A stretch of DNA of 64,000 nucleotides from Patiria pectinifera (lineage: Eukaryota > Echinodermata > Asteroidea > Valvatida > Asterinidae), in assembly GCA_029964075.1 (NCBI GenBank), contig CM057149.1, positions 6,892,465 to 6,956,464 on the forward strand, in the 5' to 3' direction. The translations under genes were made by a program, and so were the position numbers. Position 1 is the first letter of the stretch. Each line of letters starts with the position of its first letter. Below the pieces are notes generated by a model. The model saw only the letters and a list, made by a program, of their open reading frames with translations, searched no databases and had not been told where the DNA came from. Below, piece after piece: positions 11,901-21,161 of the stretch.

Positions 11901-14900
11901 TGTTTGCGGCACTAGCGGCCATGATGTACGTTAAGCATAATTGTGGCATGACCCACCTCAAATATATTTTTAAGTAGCTGAGGCAAGTTTTAATCACTTT
12001 TGATGGCTAGTCTTGATAATTTTTGTGGCGCAAATGAGAATAATCCAGGCACAAAATACATGATATATAAACGATTCCTTGCTTTACTACAAATATAGAA
12101 ATGGTGAAATAATTTTTTCCAACAATACTACCGACACTATTTTGAAAGGCATGTTATCGGAAGCAGAAGTGATTTAAGTTTACAATTTTGTTTTTTTTTA
12201 CAAAAAGATTACAAGATCTCCTCTGAAATGCTCTAAAATGCACCAGAAAGCTTCTAAAGTTCAAAAATTTTCGGGGCCCTTAAGCGGGCCCGAACTCACG
12301 CCGTGGCTTCGCGGGTTGTATCACAACAAAAATTCCCCCACAGGTTAGAAAAAATCCTGGGGAAAACAGCATGGTTCTCAACTTTGAGTACAGAAAAAAA
12401 CTTTATTAGAACAAGAGTACATTTTAACAAATAAGGGAAAATTCTTCATAAAATTAAAACAAATTCTGCTTCAGAATTTCAGAGGAAAGTACCCAGTAAT
12501 TGCCTCAGATTGCACCACGGAGCATCTAAAATCAAAAATTTTCCGGGGCCCTTAAGCGGGCCCCGGACCCCACGCCGTAATGGCTTCGCGCTTCGCGCTC
12601 GCCGGGGTTTGCACTTCATGCATAAAATTTTCAGGTTTTTTGGTTACAGACCAATCACATCCCTGAAAGTACATGAGTGATTTGAATGATTCTTGTACTA
12701 AAAGAAAGCTTATGAATTGGGATTTCATATCCTACATTTTGAAAATGCTACATGCCGAACCTCCCTAAAACAATGGTCCCAACTTTTGGTTTTTTTTGTG
12801 TTTTTTTACTCACCCTGTACATTGATGTTTGATGCCTTCGGTCTGCCTCTGTGCCTTCTTCCATGTGTTGGCTCCCAGAGTATTAGCTGACTCGTGGGTA
12901 GCTCAGGATGACAGTGGCAATATCCTGCTAATTTCATCCTTCTGAAGGCAATTTTGTCCCCAACCTTAAGAAGCTCCCCATACAGATCAGTGTTATAAAT
13001 ATGATCTCTCCAGCTGATGTTGAGTACAGCTCTCAGCATACGAGTATACGTAGGTGCCGTTACATGTAACATGAGTACACATAACAGTGGAACTATTTTT
13101 CTGCTTGTGAAGTCCATACTAATATTGTGATCAGATTTGTTTGAACAGGATTGTGGAAAATCCTGTGTTTTATGCCTGAAAGATTTACTCGCAAAGACAA
13201 GTGCAGGGGGTTGGTTTCAGTATCAAACTTCCATGGACCTTTGGGGGATGTTTCCACAGCTTTAGCGCATGATGTAAACAAAGAACAACAATTGTGCGTC
13301 TGTAAGTTGACTTGTTTGTTTGTTTGTTCATTTATTTGTTTGTTTGTAGGTTGGAGATATGAGAGTGACCTTCAGCTATTCTGGGGTGAGCGGGGACGAA
13401 GGTTCCCCCCTCGGTCCTCCCGATACAGTAAGCTATGTTTGTTACACCTTATCTTCAACCAAACTTGAATCCTCAATTCTGATTGGTTGATCCATGGCAA
13501 CTACAGCGTGATATTATCCCATATACTATGGTCTACGACCGTGTGTATTGCAATATTGTCAAATCTCTGCGCTATTTCTACTCAAAGCATGTGAAATGTG
13601 ATACAAAGTGACCACTGTGCGTGCATGGCATCTTTACTGTGTGTCAAGTTTGCATGCAGATAAAATCATCACCCACTCGCGCTCATGGAACAAAAAAGAT
13701 GTGCGTCTGTATTTCACGTACCGCTCAGCCTTGTGGCATGTGGAACACAGATGCACTACATTATTCCGTTGCCTACTCGCATTCGTGGGATAATTAATAT
13801 GTATATTTATGAGCAAATGCGCCTCTACCAATTCCTCGTACCTCCTGATACACCTCATACATATTCATAAGCAATTACACATCTTCAATTGGGCTAAGGG
13901 GAGTAAAGATATCTCACTCCCAGTAGGGTTATCTACAGTTCATGAAATGAGTTCGTAGCTTTGGTATAAAGTGCCATTCAAACAACACTAAACATTTCTT
14001 AATGTGGATTTTGCCCAGGTTAGCATAATAGCCAAGCAGTCAGGGAACCAGCTAACAAAGTACCAGACTGAGGCAGGGGACCCGCTGGAACTCGTTCACT
14101 TCGGAGAAAAAACTGCAGAGGTATAAAAAGACCATTTTTTTTTTGACAAGTTTGCTTTTAGGGCATCCAAACCATGAAATTATTTTCTAAATTGCTGCTA
14201 AGTATAAGAAAAGCAGAGTTATTGACCTGCCATGAATTACTGATTTTGATTTTATTTTGCTTTCAACCTTATTTCCAATAGTAACTCCTGGATGGGAAAC
14301 TTTCTTCCTTTATCCTCATTGGATACAGCAATAGCAAGTGACGGATTTATATCGTGTACTTGGTGTTTTTATTTCCAAGGTGTATCACAAATTTTATCGT
14401 TCGCTGGATAAGATTGTAACATTTTAACTTTGAAAAAAATTGTACTTTTGGATCTCACCCTGCAACGAATTGATTCTGTTTTTAACCCAGACGCCGCATA
14501 TAAAAAGAGGCAATGATTTATAACATAGCAGAAAAATCAGCTCAGTGAATTACTGGAAATGAGGTTAAAAACAAAGTAAGCTTGTTGTATCTATTGTCAG
14601 CCTGCACTCATGTACTTTTTATGAGCAAAGATCTTGACAGTAGCTCAAGACAAGACATTCGCATGCGGCCTACTGAAGCTAATCCTTTTGGTTTTTCCTG
14701 TCCCCTTTTTTTCAGGAGATGATTTTAGATGAGTTATATTCCAGCAACGTTCTGACCTGGACATTACGAGCCGGTGGCTGGCTGCTCATGTTCCTGGGTT
14801 TGAACTTCATGACCAACATCATATACACCATAGGTGAGTGAGAAGTCATTTTCATCTGACATAATCTATGCATAGACCTTCTGTGATGTACGTAAACTGG

Positions 14901-15885
14901 GATGTTCTGTGTGAGTGGGTTGTATTTTGCAGCCTTGCATTGCTTTGCAGTTTTTGACTTTTTGGCACAATTTATTATCGATATAGTAATTATAATAATG
15001 TGTGTATTTATAATGCGCACATATCCACCAGTATTGTAACTCAAGGCGATACATTAATATTAACCTGCTCATTGGGCCAATGAAACATTCCAAAGACAAT
15101 CTCAGCTCCCTGGGGAGTATACAGCTTGATGCTGCCATTTCGGCGGTGCAAAGCAACTAAACTCAACCACAATAACCATCTCTGCCCTCACAGGTACCCA
15201 TTTACTCCTGGGTGGGGAGAAGCAACGAGTGACAAAGTGCCTTGCCCAAGGGCGCACACACCACAACCCAGGCTGGACTCGAACCTACAACCTTTGAATG
15301 TGGCAAATGTCACTTTGAAATTTCAATTGTTGAAGTCATGAAATAAGCTTCACTTCTCTTTCGCACTAATATGAACTAACCTTTACTGGGAAATACAGCC
15401 AAAATGAAATGTTTGTTACGTACTGTCATGATGGCTTCAATAAGAAGCATAACAATTGGAGACATTACTTGTGGGAGTAAAACTTAAGGAGACGTTTGCG
15501 GTTACATCATATGAAGTGAGTCTGGAAAGGGAGGTTCTTCGGAGAAGCTACGTTCTTGGGGTTCTTCTCACAACCGCCCGTTTTTAAGAGATCGTCATTT
15601 CACATGGTAAATCCACGAACTTTGCCAGCGACATTATACTGAAAGCTTGGCTTTGTTTATCATATCTTCACAGTTGACTGGGTGCCATTGCTCCGCACCT
15701 TGGTACGCATCGGCCTGACAGCATTCAACATCTGTGTCTCGCTCTCGCTAACCACCATGACCATTGCCTTGGGATGGCTGTGGTATCGCCCTCTACTGTC
15801 CCTCGCATTGTTCGCCCTCGGCCTTGCACCTGTAGCTTACTCGTACGTCAAGGGGACAAACGTCAAGCACAATTCCCATGTTTAG
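2932..15885 (+). CDS. TMEM43: TMEM43 (LUMA) orthologue, ten coding exons, 413 aa
   Basis: Joined exons: 2932-2946, 5479-5655, 6501-6635, 8349-8493, 9555-9624, 10452-10641, 13350-13427, 14019-14120, 14716-14833 and 15674-15885. All junctions are GT/AG and all phases agree. The 413-aa product is close to human TMEM43 (400 aa). One membrane helix lies at about 45-62. A long region (about 65-320) follows with the family motifs VKLRRxVxMYQWVE, ENPxxP and VGDxRVxFSYxGxSGD. Three C-terminal helices lie at about 324-343, 356-380 and 383-402, with the hallmark GWLxYRPL. In the family this protein sits in the inner nuclear membrane and ER, binds emerin and lamins, and has also been linked to innate signalling and cell-cell junctions. 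The serine matching human disease residue Ser358 appears conserved (about S368), from an alignment made from memory. Introns hold many MITEs, a SINE and a LINE fragment. The first exon is the least certain part. Confidence 0.95.
4233..4473. mobile_element. Possible TTAA-flanked MITE in TMEM43 intron 1
   Basis: The stretch starts CCCTAACTCCCC after TTAA (4229-4232) and ends AATAGGG before TTAA (4474-4477). The terminal repeat is short (CCCTA/TAGGG) and the interior is unlike the 6728 and 18702 elements, so the call is tentative. Confidence 0.4.
5479..5655 (+). CDS. TMEM43: TMEM43 exon 2 (first membrane helix)
   Basis: Acceptor TTCCCTCAG, donor GAG|GTGAGT, 59 codons in phase 0. It encodes a hydrophilic N-terminus, LLERMSQSF, and a helix ending in ILFLNE, which matches the family's LxFxNEGRA junction. 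Confidence 0.92.
5746..6238. mobile_element. MITE in TMEM43 intron 2
   Basis: Terminal inverted repeats of about 45 bp. The left starts GGGACCGTGACCATTCA and includes GGTATGAAAAGGGCCCCCCG. The right is the near-exact complement, ending GAATGGTCACGGGCCC. A 207-codon minus frame across it is an artefact of this repeat. Confidence 0.75.
6501..6635 (+). CDS. TMEM43: TMEM43 exon 3
   Basis: Acceptor TTTCTTTCCAG, donor CAG|GTTTGT, 45 codons in phase 0. It begins GKAVQTAYSLDEGL, the conserved segment after the first helix, and ends HLTGNLRTDQ. Confidence 0.95.
6660..6722 (-). repeat. tRNA-like SINE fragment (3' half)
   Basis: On the minus strand GGTCGCAGGTTCGAATCCCG is a tRNA T-arm/B-box sequence. 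No matching A-box half is seen beside it, because a TTAA-flanked MITE begins at 6728. It is therefore an interrupted or truncated SINE rather than a tRNA gene. Confidence 0.5.
6728..7159. mobile_element. TTAA-flanked MITE with internal tandem repeats
   Basis: The ends are CCCTAACCC (6728-6736) and its perfect complement GGGTTAGGG (7151-7159). TTAA lies on both sides (6724-6727 and 7160-7163), the target duplication of piggyBac-type transposons. The inside is tandem copies of GGAGGATTGAGGAT with about 55-bp spacing. It sits in TMEM43 intron 3. A related copy is at 18702-19113. Confidence 0.8.
7778..8278. mobile_element. MITE in TMEM43 intron 3
   Basis: AAGAGGTTGTGGAATGCT at 7780 pairs with AGCATTCCACAACCTCTT near 8255. 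Inside is a second hairpin, TGACGTAATAAACAGG (about 7992) against CCTGTTTATTACGTCA (about 8043). No protein frame is visible. Confidence 0.65.
8349..8493 (+). CDS. TMEM43: TMEM43 exon 4
   Basis: Acceptor TTTTTGATAG, donor A|GTAAGT, 48 codons plus one base. It encodes VQAVKLRRDVAMYQWVEHQ, the most conserved core motif of the family, then an acidic stretch and ETDYMY. Confidence 0.95.
9555..9624 (+). CDS. TMEM43: TMEM43 exon 5
   Basis: Acceptor TTTCCACACAG, donor AAA|GTGAGT. It reads TKEWKPYVIDANSFNNPAHH, matching the family's T-E-W-x5-I-x-S-x-x-F segment and the following H-x-NP. Confidence 0.93.
10452..10641 (+). CDS. TMEM43: TMEM43 exon 6
   Basis: Acceptor TTTCTACGCAG, donor AAG|GTAATT. 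It encodes about 63 residues from EMLVRPMTFVAIHTYVGNYM to YQAENPLRPK, matching the human segment that ends in SENPKYPE. Confidence 0.95.
10932..11122. repeat. Nested hairpin
   Basis: AACACAACCACCGTTTTAAGG at 10938 pairs with CCTTAAAACGGTGGTTGTGTT at 11097. An inner stem pairs TTTCAGCAAAACGAAAA with TTTTCGTTTTGTTGAAA. It is one of the cleanest hairpins in the window. Confidence 0.75.
11137..12666. mobile_element. Possible hAT-type non-autonomous element
   Basis: The ends CAGGGATGTGATT and AATCACATCCCTG are perfect complements, and CAGGG termini are common in hAT transposons. The inside holds two copies of the GGGGCCCTTAAGCGGGCCC repeat (12230-12310 and 12490-12610). I see no matching 8-bp target duplication and no transposase frame. 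Confidence 0.5.
12230..12610 (+). repeat. Two copies of a dispersed repeat with a GGGGCCCTTAAGCGGGCCCC palindrome
   Basis: Each copy has a purine-rich lead-in with TGCACCA and CTAAA, then the palindrome, then ACGCCGT...GGCTTCGCG. Related copies lie at 17566-17660 (inverted, lacking the palindrome) and 38640-38735. Confidence 0.7.
12806..13060 (-). pseudogene. Non-LTR retrotransposon C-terminal fragment (LINE)
   Basis: The minus frame encodes RMLRAVLNISWRDHI, then LYGELLKVGDKI, RRMKLAGYCHCHPEL and LILWEPTHGRRHRGRPK. This series (arginine-rich, tryptophan, AGHCxRHPEL, LWEPTHGxxxxGRP) is typical of the region after the reverse transcriptase in a widespread group of animal LINEs. Only the last ~85 codons remain; the polymerase domain is absent. 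It abuts the right end of the inverted-repeat element within TMEM43 intron 6. Confidence 0.85.
13350..13427 (+). CDS. TMEM43: TMEM43 exon 7
   Basis: It is preceded by a TTTG-rich tract and TTTGTAG and followed by GTAAGC; 26 codons in phase 0. It reads VGDMRVTFSYSGVSGD, nearly identical to the human motif. Confidence 0.95.
14019..14120 (+). CDS. TMEM43: TMEM43 exon 8
   Basis: Acceptor TTTTGCCCAG, donor GAG|GTATAA, 34 codons in phase 0. It encodes VSIIAKQSGNQLTKYQT and then a PLELVHFGE segment matching the family's LLLLHHGDFSAEE region. Confidence 0.93.
14716..14833 (+). CDS. TMEM43: TMEM43 exon 9 (second membrane helix)
   Basis: Acceptor CCTTTTTTTCAG, donor G|GTGAGT. It encodes ELYSSNVLTWTLRAGGW and the hydrophobic LLMFLGLNFMTNIIYTI, matching WxxRxxGWxxMFxGLNxMTxIxYT of the family. 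Confidence 0.96.
14990..15320 (-). mobile_element. tRNA-derived SINE in TMEM43 intron 9
   Basis: On the minus strand a B-box (GTAGGTTCGAGTCCAG) is followed by CTTGGGCAAGGCACTTTGTC, CACCCAGGAGTAAATGGGTA and a terminal GCGCATTATAAATA. This order is a common SINE body in marine invertebrates. The A-box side is poorly preserved. Confidence 0.8.
15674..15885 (+). CDS. TMEM43: TMEM43 exon 10 (last two helices and stop)
   Basis: Acceptor ATATCTTCACAG. It encodes VDWVPLLRTLVRIGL, two hydrophobic helices separated by GWLWYRPLL, a short basic tail and a TAG stop. The junction residue V is completed by the last base of exon 9. Confidence 0.97.
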
Positions 15886-15947
15886 TGGATGGAGACTTGT
15901 ACAATTTAGTTTGAACTATATCTCCTTTACAGCATGAAGGCTGGTCA

Positions 15948-16240
15948 GTTCACATTATTGATCTCCATTAGTAAGACTGGATAGGACACGCGTATACTTG
16001 CGCGCAGTGAAGATTTGGAAAACGCAGACACAAACAGCTGGGTAATACAGTGCGGGTTTAACGTTTGCGACCGCGCATGCTTTACGTTTGCGACCGCGCA
16101 TGCGTGACGTTCCTGTGCTGCATGGTCTGTGTATGACGAACGCATTTCAAACTTTCAAACCCTCACCGATGACTACACGTGCATGCACACGATAGAGGGC
16201 GCTGTGTCCTATCCAGTCTTGGAGATCAATGGTTCACATT
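15948..16240. mobile_element. MITE in the TMEM43 3' UTR
   Basis: GTTCACATTATTGATCTCC and AAGACTGGATAGGACAC on the left face GTGTCCTATCCAGTCTT and GGAGATCAATGGTTCACA on the right. It begins about 60 bases after the TMEM43 stop, so it is probably transcribed in the 3' UTR. It also contains a direct duplication of TTGCGACCGCGCATGC. Confidence 0.7.
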
Positions 16241-16259
16241 CACTCGTTATGTGAAAGTC

Positions 16260-17265
16260 TTGGTACCAAACACTGACTAGTCTCGTCACGGACTCCCGTG
16301 GGTTTTTTTTACTAATACATGTAATAATTTGCACGATCAATTGACCGGCAATTTTTAACTATTTTTCAATGTGGTAATCAATTTGCAATATTTTCAACAA
16401 TATATTGTAATATTATGCTGCAACATCATATTGTAGAGCTTTTGGTTTTAAAACATGCAGTGGAAATGCAAGGCTTTGCTTTCAGTGGTTTGCAGTGATG
16501 CTGAATTAGGGAGAATGTTGCATGTGAACCGGTGTGGTGGGAACCGTCCCTTCTAGACTGGTTCCCCTTTCCTTTTGAAGTCTAGAACATGATGAGGGGA
16601 CGTGGCACCAGCCTACGCTGCTCCCAACGTCGGGAGAAACTTCTATCAATGGCACATTTGCTGTTGAAAATGGATAAAACGTGAGGTGTTCTGATAAAAT
16701 GAGACAGAACTGGGCAGAGTTAAAAATGAGGGTTTGCAGATGTTAGGAAAGAGAATAAAATTCTCCTTACAATACTGTTTGTTGCACTTCAATCGGACTT
16801 TCGGTTGACAAGTTGTGGCTGTTTAAAGTTCCCATTGATTGACATGTCAAGAAAGTAAAAAAAATCTGGAACTTTAAAAAAAAAAAACCTTTGTGAAAAT
16901 GAAAGATGCCAGTTGTTTTTCCTAAAAAAAAACAAAGTTTTATTCCACAATTTTATACTATTTCTTTATAATAATTATAGTAGACATATCAAAGATTACA
17001 AATATTAATATATAGATCTGCAATTCAAACAGAAATCACCACCATTTTGGGTTTTGTTTGCATTTTTCTCCACTACGGCCTGTATGTGCCCCATAACCGT
17101 CTCATTTTGCCCGAATGCCTCACAAAGTGTGCATGTGGAACAGTGAAATACAATTGCTGTCACTGTTCACTGGCATCCATTGGTAGGTTACACAGGGCTC
17201 TGTGCATTTGCCCATATAGTGTTGAAGTCAATTTAGCTAAATGAAGGATCACGAGTACACCACAA
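16260..17265. other. AT-rich non-coding stretch
   Basis: Apart from the candidate polyadenylation signal I see only AT-rich sequence and short A/T runs. No exon or structured repeat is evident. Confidence 0.4.
16754..16759 (+). terminator. Candidate TMEM43 polyadenylation signal
   Basis: This is the AATAAA closest downstream of the stop that I noticed, about 870 bases after it. The true site could be different. Confidence 0.3.
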
Positions 17266-17269
17266 GTCC

Positions 17270-17400
17270 GGTCGCAAGTAAATCACAAGTCTACTCACAA
17301 GTCAAGTCACAAGTAACAGCTAGGGCATTGAGTTGACTGAGGACGATCTGTGACTGACTTGCGATGGCCTTGTGACTTGTGATTGACTTGTGATCCAGGC
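17270..17400. repeat. Short inverted pair of CACAAGTC tandem repeats
   Basis: The left part repeats CACAAGTC/CGCAAGT. The right part repeats the complement GACTTGTGAT. It has the same unit and head-to-head layout as the long array at 23340-24075. Confidence 0.7.
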
Positions 17401-17429
17401 CCGTCGCCAGCCCTTAGCATCAAGGGGGG

Positions 17430-17660
17430 CCATAGTACCAACTAGGGGGGCCCACTACCATAAAAAATACAAAATACCAGGGGCGGATCCAGGATTTTCC
17501 AAAAGGGGGGCGTGAATTTTTTTAAACCTGTGCGGAAAGTTTTGTTGTGACACACCAACTCACAACAAAACTTTGAACTTTAGAAGCTCTCTGGTGCATT
17601 TTGGAGCAAATCTGGGGGTCTCTGCGGCAGATTTTTCCTCAAAATTCAGAGGAGATTTAT
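17430..17660 (-). repeat. Fragments of dispersed repeats
   Basis: CAGGGGCGGATCCAGGATTTT is a repeat terminus seen in several forms in this window. The part from 17566 is an inverted, diverged copy of the 12200 repeat (TTTGAACTTTAGAAGCT...TCTGGTGCATTTT). Confidence 0.6.
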
Positions 17661-18701
17661 AATATTTTTTAAAAACAAATATTAAATAATCATTTCACAA
17701 ACGTTACAACTTCCTAAACAGGAAAAGTATATGGGATTAAAAGTAAGTTTAAAGTTGAGAAATAAGTCGGAAGAACAAACAAAAATCTGATTCCTATCAC
17801 ATTCCCATCGCGCCATGAAAGTTATCGAGACTGTCCATCAAAACGTTTTGATAAAAATTTGCCTTACCTAATAATATATGAAGATTTATTTAAGGTGGGT
17901 TATGCTTTAAATGATGGAGAATTCACGTCGTCCACGCCACTATGCTCAAACAATGACAATGTTGGTTACCACCAGGCCCCCCCCCCCCCATCTTGGCAAC
18001 GGCCTGTTGTGATCCATGACAAGGCCTTTACTGCAACACTAGAGTGCACCCTATGTGTCCTCTATGGGCTCAGGGTAGACTAAACACCACCACCTATTCT
18101 TTCAACTCAAAGAGTCCGTATAACCTCAGGCAACAAGTTAGTCTTAACTTCATGAAACTCTAGTAGGCTGTATCAGCTCACATAAGCCTACACCCACTAC
18201 TGTTTACACATACACAAGTCTAGGAGCTAGCTTTCTGAAATGTTACCCGAGAGTCTCACACCTTACTAGGGGTATTGAAACCCAACCGCCGTGACAAAAA
18301 AGACGTTTTGTTTATACCGGCAATGGGCTCACTGATGGTGTCTGAGTTTTCTGCCAAAACCTCATGTAAATGTACTCATTGTTAGAATAAAATAAAATTG
18401 TTGAGCTAGTGTAAGCATTTTGGTACCTACAAATCAGGGCTCAATTTCTACGTAATAACGCTTAGCAACTGTTTGTGGTAAGGACAAACAATCCAAGAAT
18501 AAATCCCAAACAGTATAATTACATTGCATGACATTTTCTGCTGTACGCTATTCCTCTTTTGGCTAAGTTGATATTTTCGTGCTTGACAGATTTGTGAGCT
18601 TATTAGCTGCATCTATTAAAATAGCCGACCATTTTCCATTCATCGTACTATAAAAAAAACTTCAGCTTTGCCCATGGCATATGGAACGCTTTATTAATTA
18701 A

Positions 18702-19113
18702 CCCTAACCTTTCCAAATCCTCCAAACTCCTCTTTGCAGAAATGGAGGATTTTGCAGGATTGAGGCTATACGGCGAAAACTGTGGGGCTGATTTTGGAGG
18801 ATGCACTGTGTCAAGGTCTTGGGCCGAACCTTGTGTTGTTTATGCTCAGCCATTCATAAATTAAGGCCTAGATTATACTTGACATCCTCCGCACTGCTCC
18901 AGGATGTCACTGGCTCTGCCTCAACGTATTGACAGTGATTACTGGAGGATTTTGCAGGATTGAGGCAGTGGTCACCCCTTCAAGGACCACAGTCAAGCAA
19001 TAAGGGTGATTTTTGCAGGATTGAGGCTGTATGCAATTTTTTTCATGGAGGCAGTTGGGGGAGTTTGCAGGATTGAGGTTGCATCCTAGCAAAAATGCCT
19101 AGGGAGTTAGGGT
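18702..19113. mobile_element. MITE related to the 6728 element
   Basis: It starts CCCTAACCT after TTAA and ends GAGTTAGGGT. The interior repeats GGATTTTGCAGGATTGAGG. It shares unit and ends with the element in TMEM43 intron 3. The right flank is TGGA rather than TTAA, so the duplication has decayed or the end is truncated. Confidence 0.65.
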
Positions 19114-19496
19114 GGAGGAAGTTTTGTCTTTTATCTCAGTTTTGTCTATTTGAGGTTGGATTTATTTAAGGAAGAAATGTTGGTGGGTGTGGTATTGTTT
19201 ATTTCTGAATCCTGCAAGTCTGAAATGATGTACAGTTTTAAAACAGCTGTCTGTACATGTATACTGAAAACCTCTGAAATAACCCCACCCATCATTTTAA
19301 GATACAAGGTTGGTATAATATTATGAACAGAACATTTTGGTGCTTTTACCTGTATTTACCAGATTTTCAATAATCATAATCATATTTGTCAAATCTGTAC
19401 TTTCTCTACAGGAAATATACCATTGACAAGAGTGGTTGCACAGGATTATGCACAACCCTCTGGGGAAAAAAACAGGATTCAGTAGTTGTAATATAA

Positions 19497-19841
19497 CCGA
19501 CATACAGATCCTTGTCATTTGATTGGTGGAACTCACATCACGTGGCATTCGTTATTGCTCCCATTCATGCCACGGCTCAAAAAGTACTATCCGCCCATGG
19601 GGAATGGGAAATACTATTCAACAGTTAGGATCATGACGCGGTATTTGTGTGCAAATGCATGCTGGTGTGCGCGTTCAGCGTTGCGCGTAGCGCGTATTGT
19701 TCCAAAGAGCCAGCGCTACAGCGTTGGGTTCAAACATTTTCGTGAAAGGGTGTTTTTGGAAGAGAGAAATACATTTTCCTCCAGTTTTGTATTGAAAAAA
19801 AGTTCAAATATATCAAATGACAAGGATCTATATGTCAGTTG
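19497..19841. mobile_element. MITE with about 28-bp terminal repeats
   Basis: GACATACAGATCCTTGTCATTTGAT at the left pairs with ATCAAATGACAAGGATCTATATGTC at the right. The interior is a GC-richer, non-coding stretch. Confidence 0.75.
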
Positions 19842-19873
19842 TATAAAACAAAGATTGAGTAGCTTTAAATTGT

Positions 19874-19992
19874 GAAATGGGAGGAATATTATCGCTCGGT
19901 AAAATCTGGACTTTTCCAGTTCACTCGGCTTCACCTCGTGAAATGGAAAAGTCCAGATTTTACCTTGCGATAATATTCCTCCCATTCCACGC
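19874..19992. mobile_element. Near-perfect hairpin MITE
   Basis: Arms of about 50 bp: ATGGGAGGAATATTATCGC...AAATCTGGACTTTTCCA faces TGGAAAAGTCCAGATTT...GCGATAATATTCCTCCCAT across a short loop. It lies only about 30 bp from the preceding MITE. Confidence 0.8.
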
Positions 19993-21020
19993 TGAGCCAC
20001 TCAATATTTGTTTACTATACATTATACAGTACTGTCATAAATTTATTTGTGTAGATTTTTCTTAGTTTCACGTTTTCAAATTTTGCGAAACAGCTGTGGC
20101 CGTGTGCATAAAAACGAGCTGTATATTTTTGTACCATTTCATGCGTATGTATATTTTGTTACTGGATGTTTTTTTTTATCAGCAATTCAAATCCACATTT
20201 TGGTTGCAAAAAGTGGTAAGGTGAACTTCATTCCAGTTTTATATTTTTAGTTTATGAATTTTTTTTTTATTTTGTTGTTTAAATTGTTCGGATTTCTTTG
20301 TTTTAAATGTTTTTTTAGTGAATTAATGTACATTTTCCTAAATTTGACTGTGCTCTGGTATTCATGAGAAATCTTCCTCAGATTGAAGAAATTTAAAAAC
20401 TTGATTTCAACATTGGAGGGTGCAATTCCTTCAAAAAGCTGTTAGTTCCTGCGCGTACGTGAGCTCATTAATATTTCGTGATCCAACAGGTAATTTTGAT
20501 CAAGAGGTCCTTGCGACCCAATACTTGGACGGATTGTAGAAATATTTATGGAAATCAAGCATTTGTGATTTGTGGCTTCCAACTCGAAGGATTTTGTTCA
20601 CAAAAACCCTTAACTTGTGGGTCTATTTCACATACAGGCAGTGGGCTATATTTAGACCTGGGCCCATAGATTGGCAACCGTGGTTTAGGGGAGAAATTTT
20701 TTTTTTTTTAAATATGATTCTCTTGTAAAATTGAAAAGAAAATTGTCCTAGAGGTCGTTATCTTTAATTTTCAGTGGAAAACACATCGCCGCCTTGCTCC
20801 TGAGCGCCACCAGGCGGCGCTTTTTCTTTCCGATTTTGTGTTGTTTTCTATGAGCGCATATTTGGTGGAGTTGAACTTATGACCATGTATCCATTATACT
20901 GGTACTGCTGTAGATGTACAGATTATCTATGGAGCTACAGTACACCGACCCATTAAGCCCCGCCCCAATGACAATTTGACCAATTATAGCCATGATTAAT
21001 GTCTGACAAGACATGCATGC
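19993..21020. other. Non-coding stretch
   Basis: AT-rich sequence with poly-T tracts. A short GC patch near 20790-20830 (GCCGCCTTG...CAAGGCGGCG-like, spelled CAGGCGGCGC) might form a small stem. I see no gene. Confidence 0.4.
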
Positions 21021-21024
21021 ACTA

Positions 21025-21161
21025 GTTGGAACATGCGAATTGGATAGAAGAATGTTTTGTTTTGTTACCCATGTGCGCAGTGGGCGGGGCCTAAAGTTGG
21101 AACGTGCACATTGGACAGATCAATGTGTTGTTACCCATGTGTGCAATGGGTGGGGCCTAAC
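21025..21161 (+). repeat. Tandem duplication of about 68 bp
   Basis: Two diverged copies of GTTGGAACATGCG...TTGTTACCCATGTGCGCA...GGGCGGGGCCTAA lie head to tail. An inverted trace (TTAAGCCCCGCCCCAATG) lies near 20955, so this may be part of another foldback. Confidence 0.6.

Larger units (their letters stand above)
10772..12818. mobile_element. Large inverted-repeat element in TMEM43 intron 6
   Basis: The arms are about 160-190 bp. The left starts CAGGGTGAGTCAAAAA and runs to about 10925. The right (about 12664-12818) is its imperfect complement, ending TTTACTCACCCTG. Both arms share CCCAATTCATAAGCTTTC. The CAGGGTGAGT terminus is typical of mariner-type elements. A second element (11137-12666) and a hairpin (10932-11122) are nested inside. 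Confidence 0.7.
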
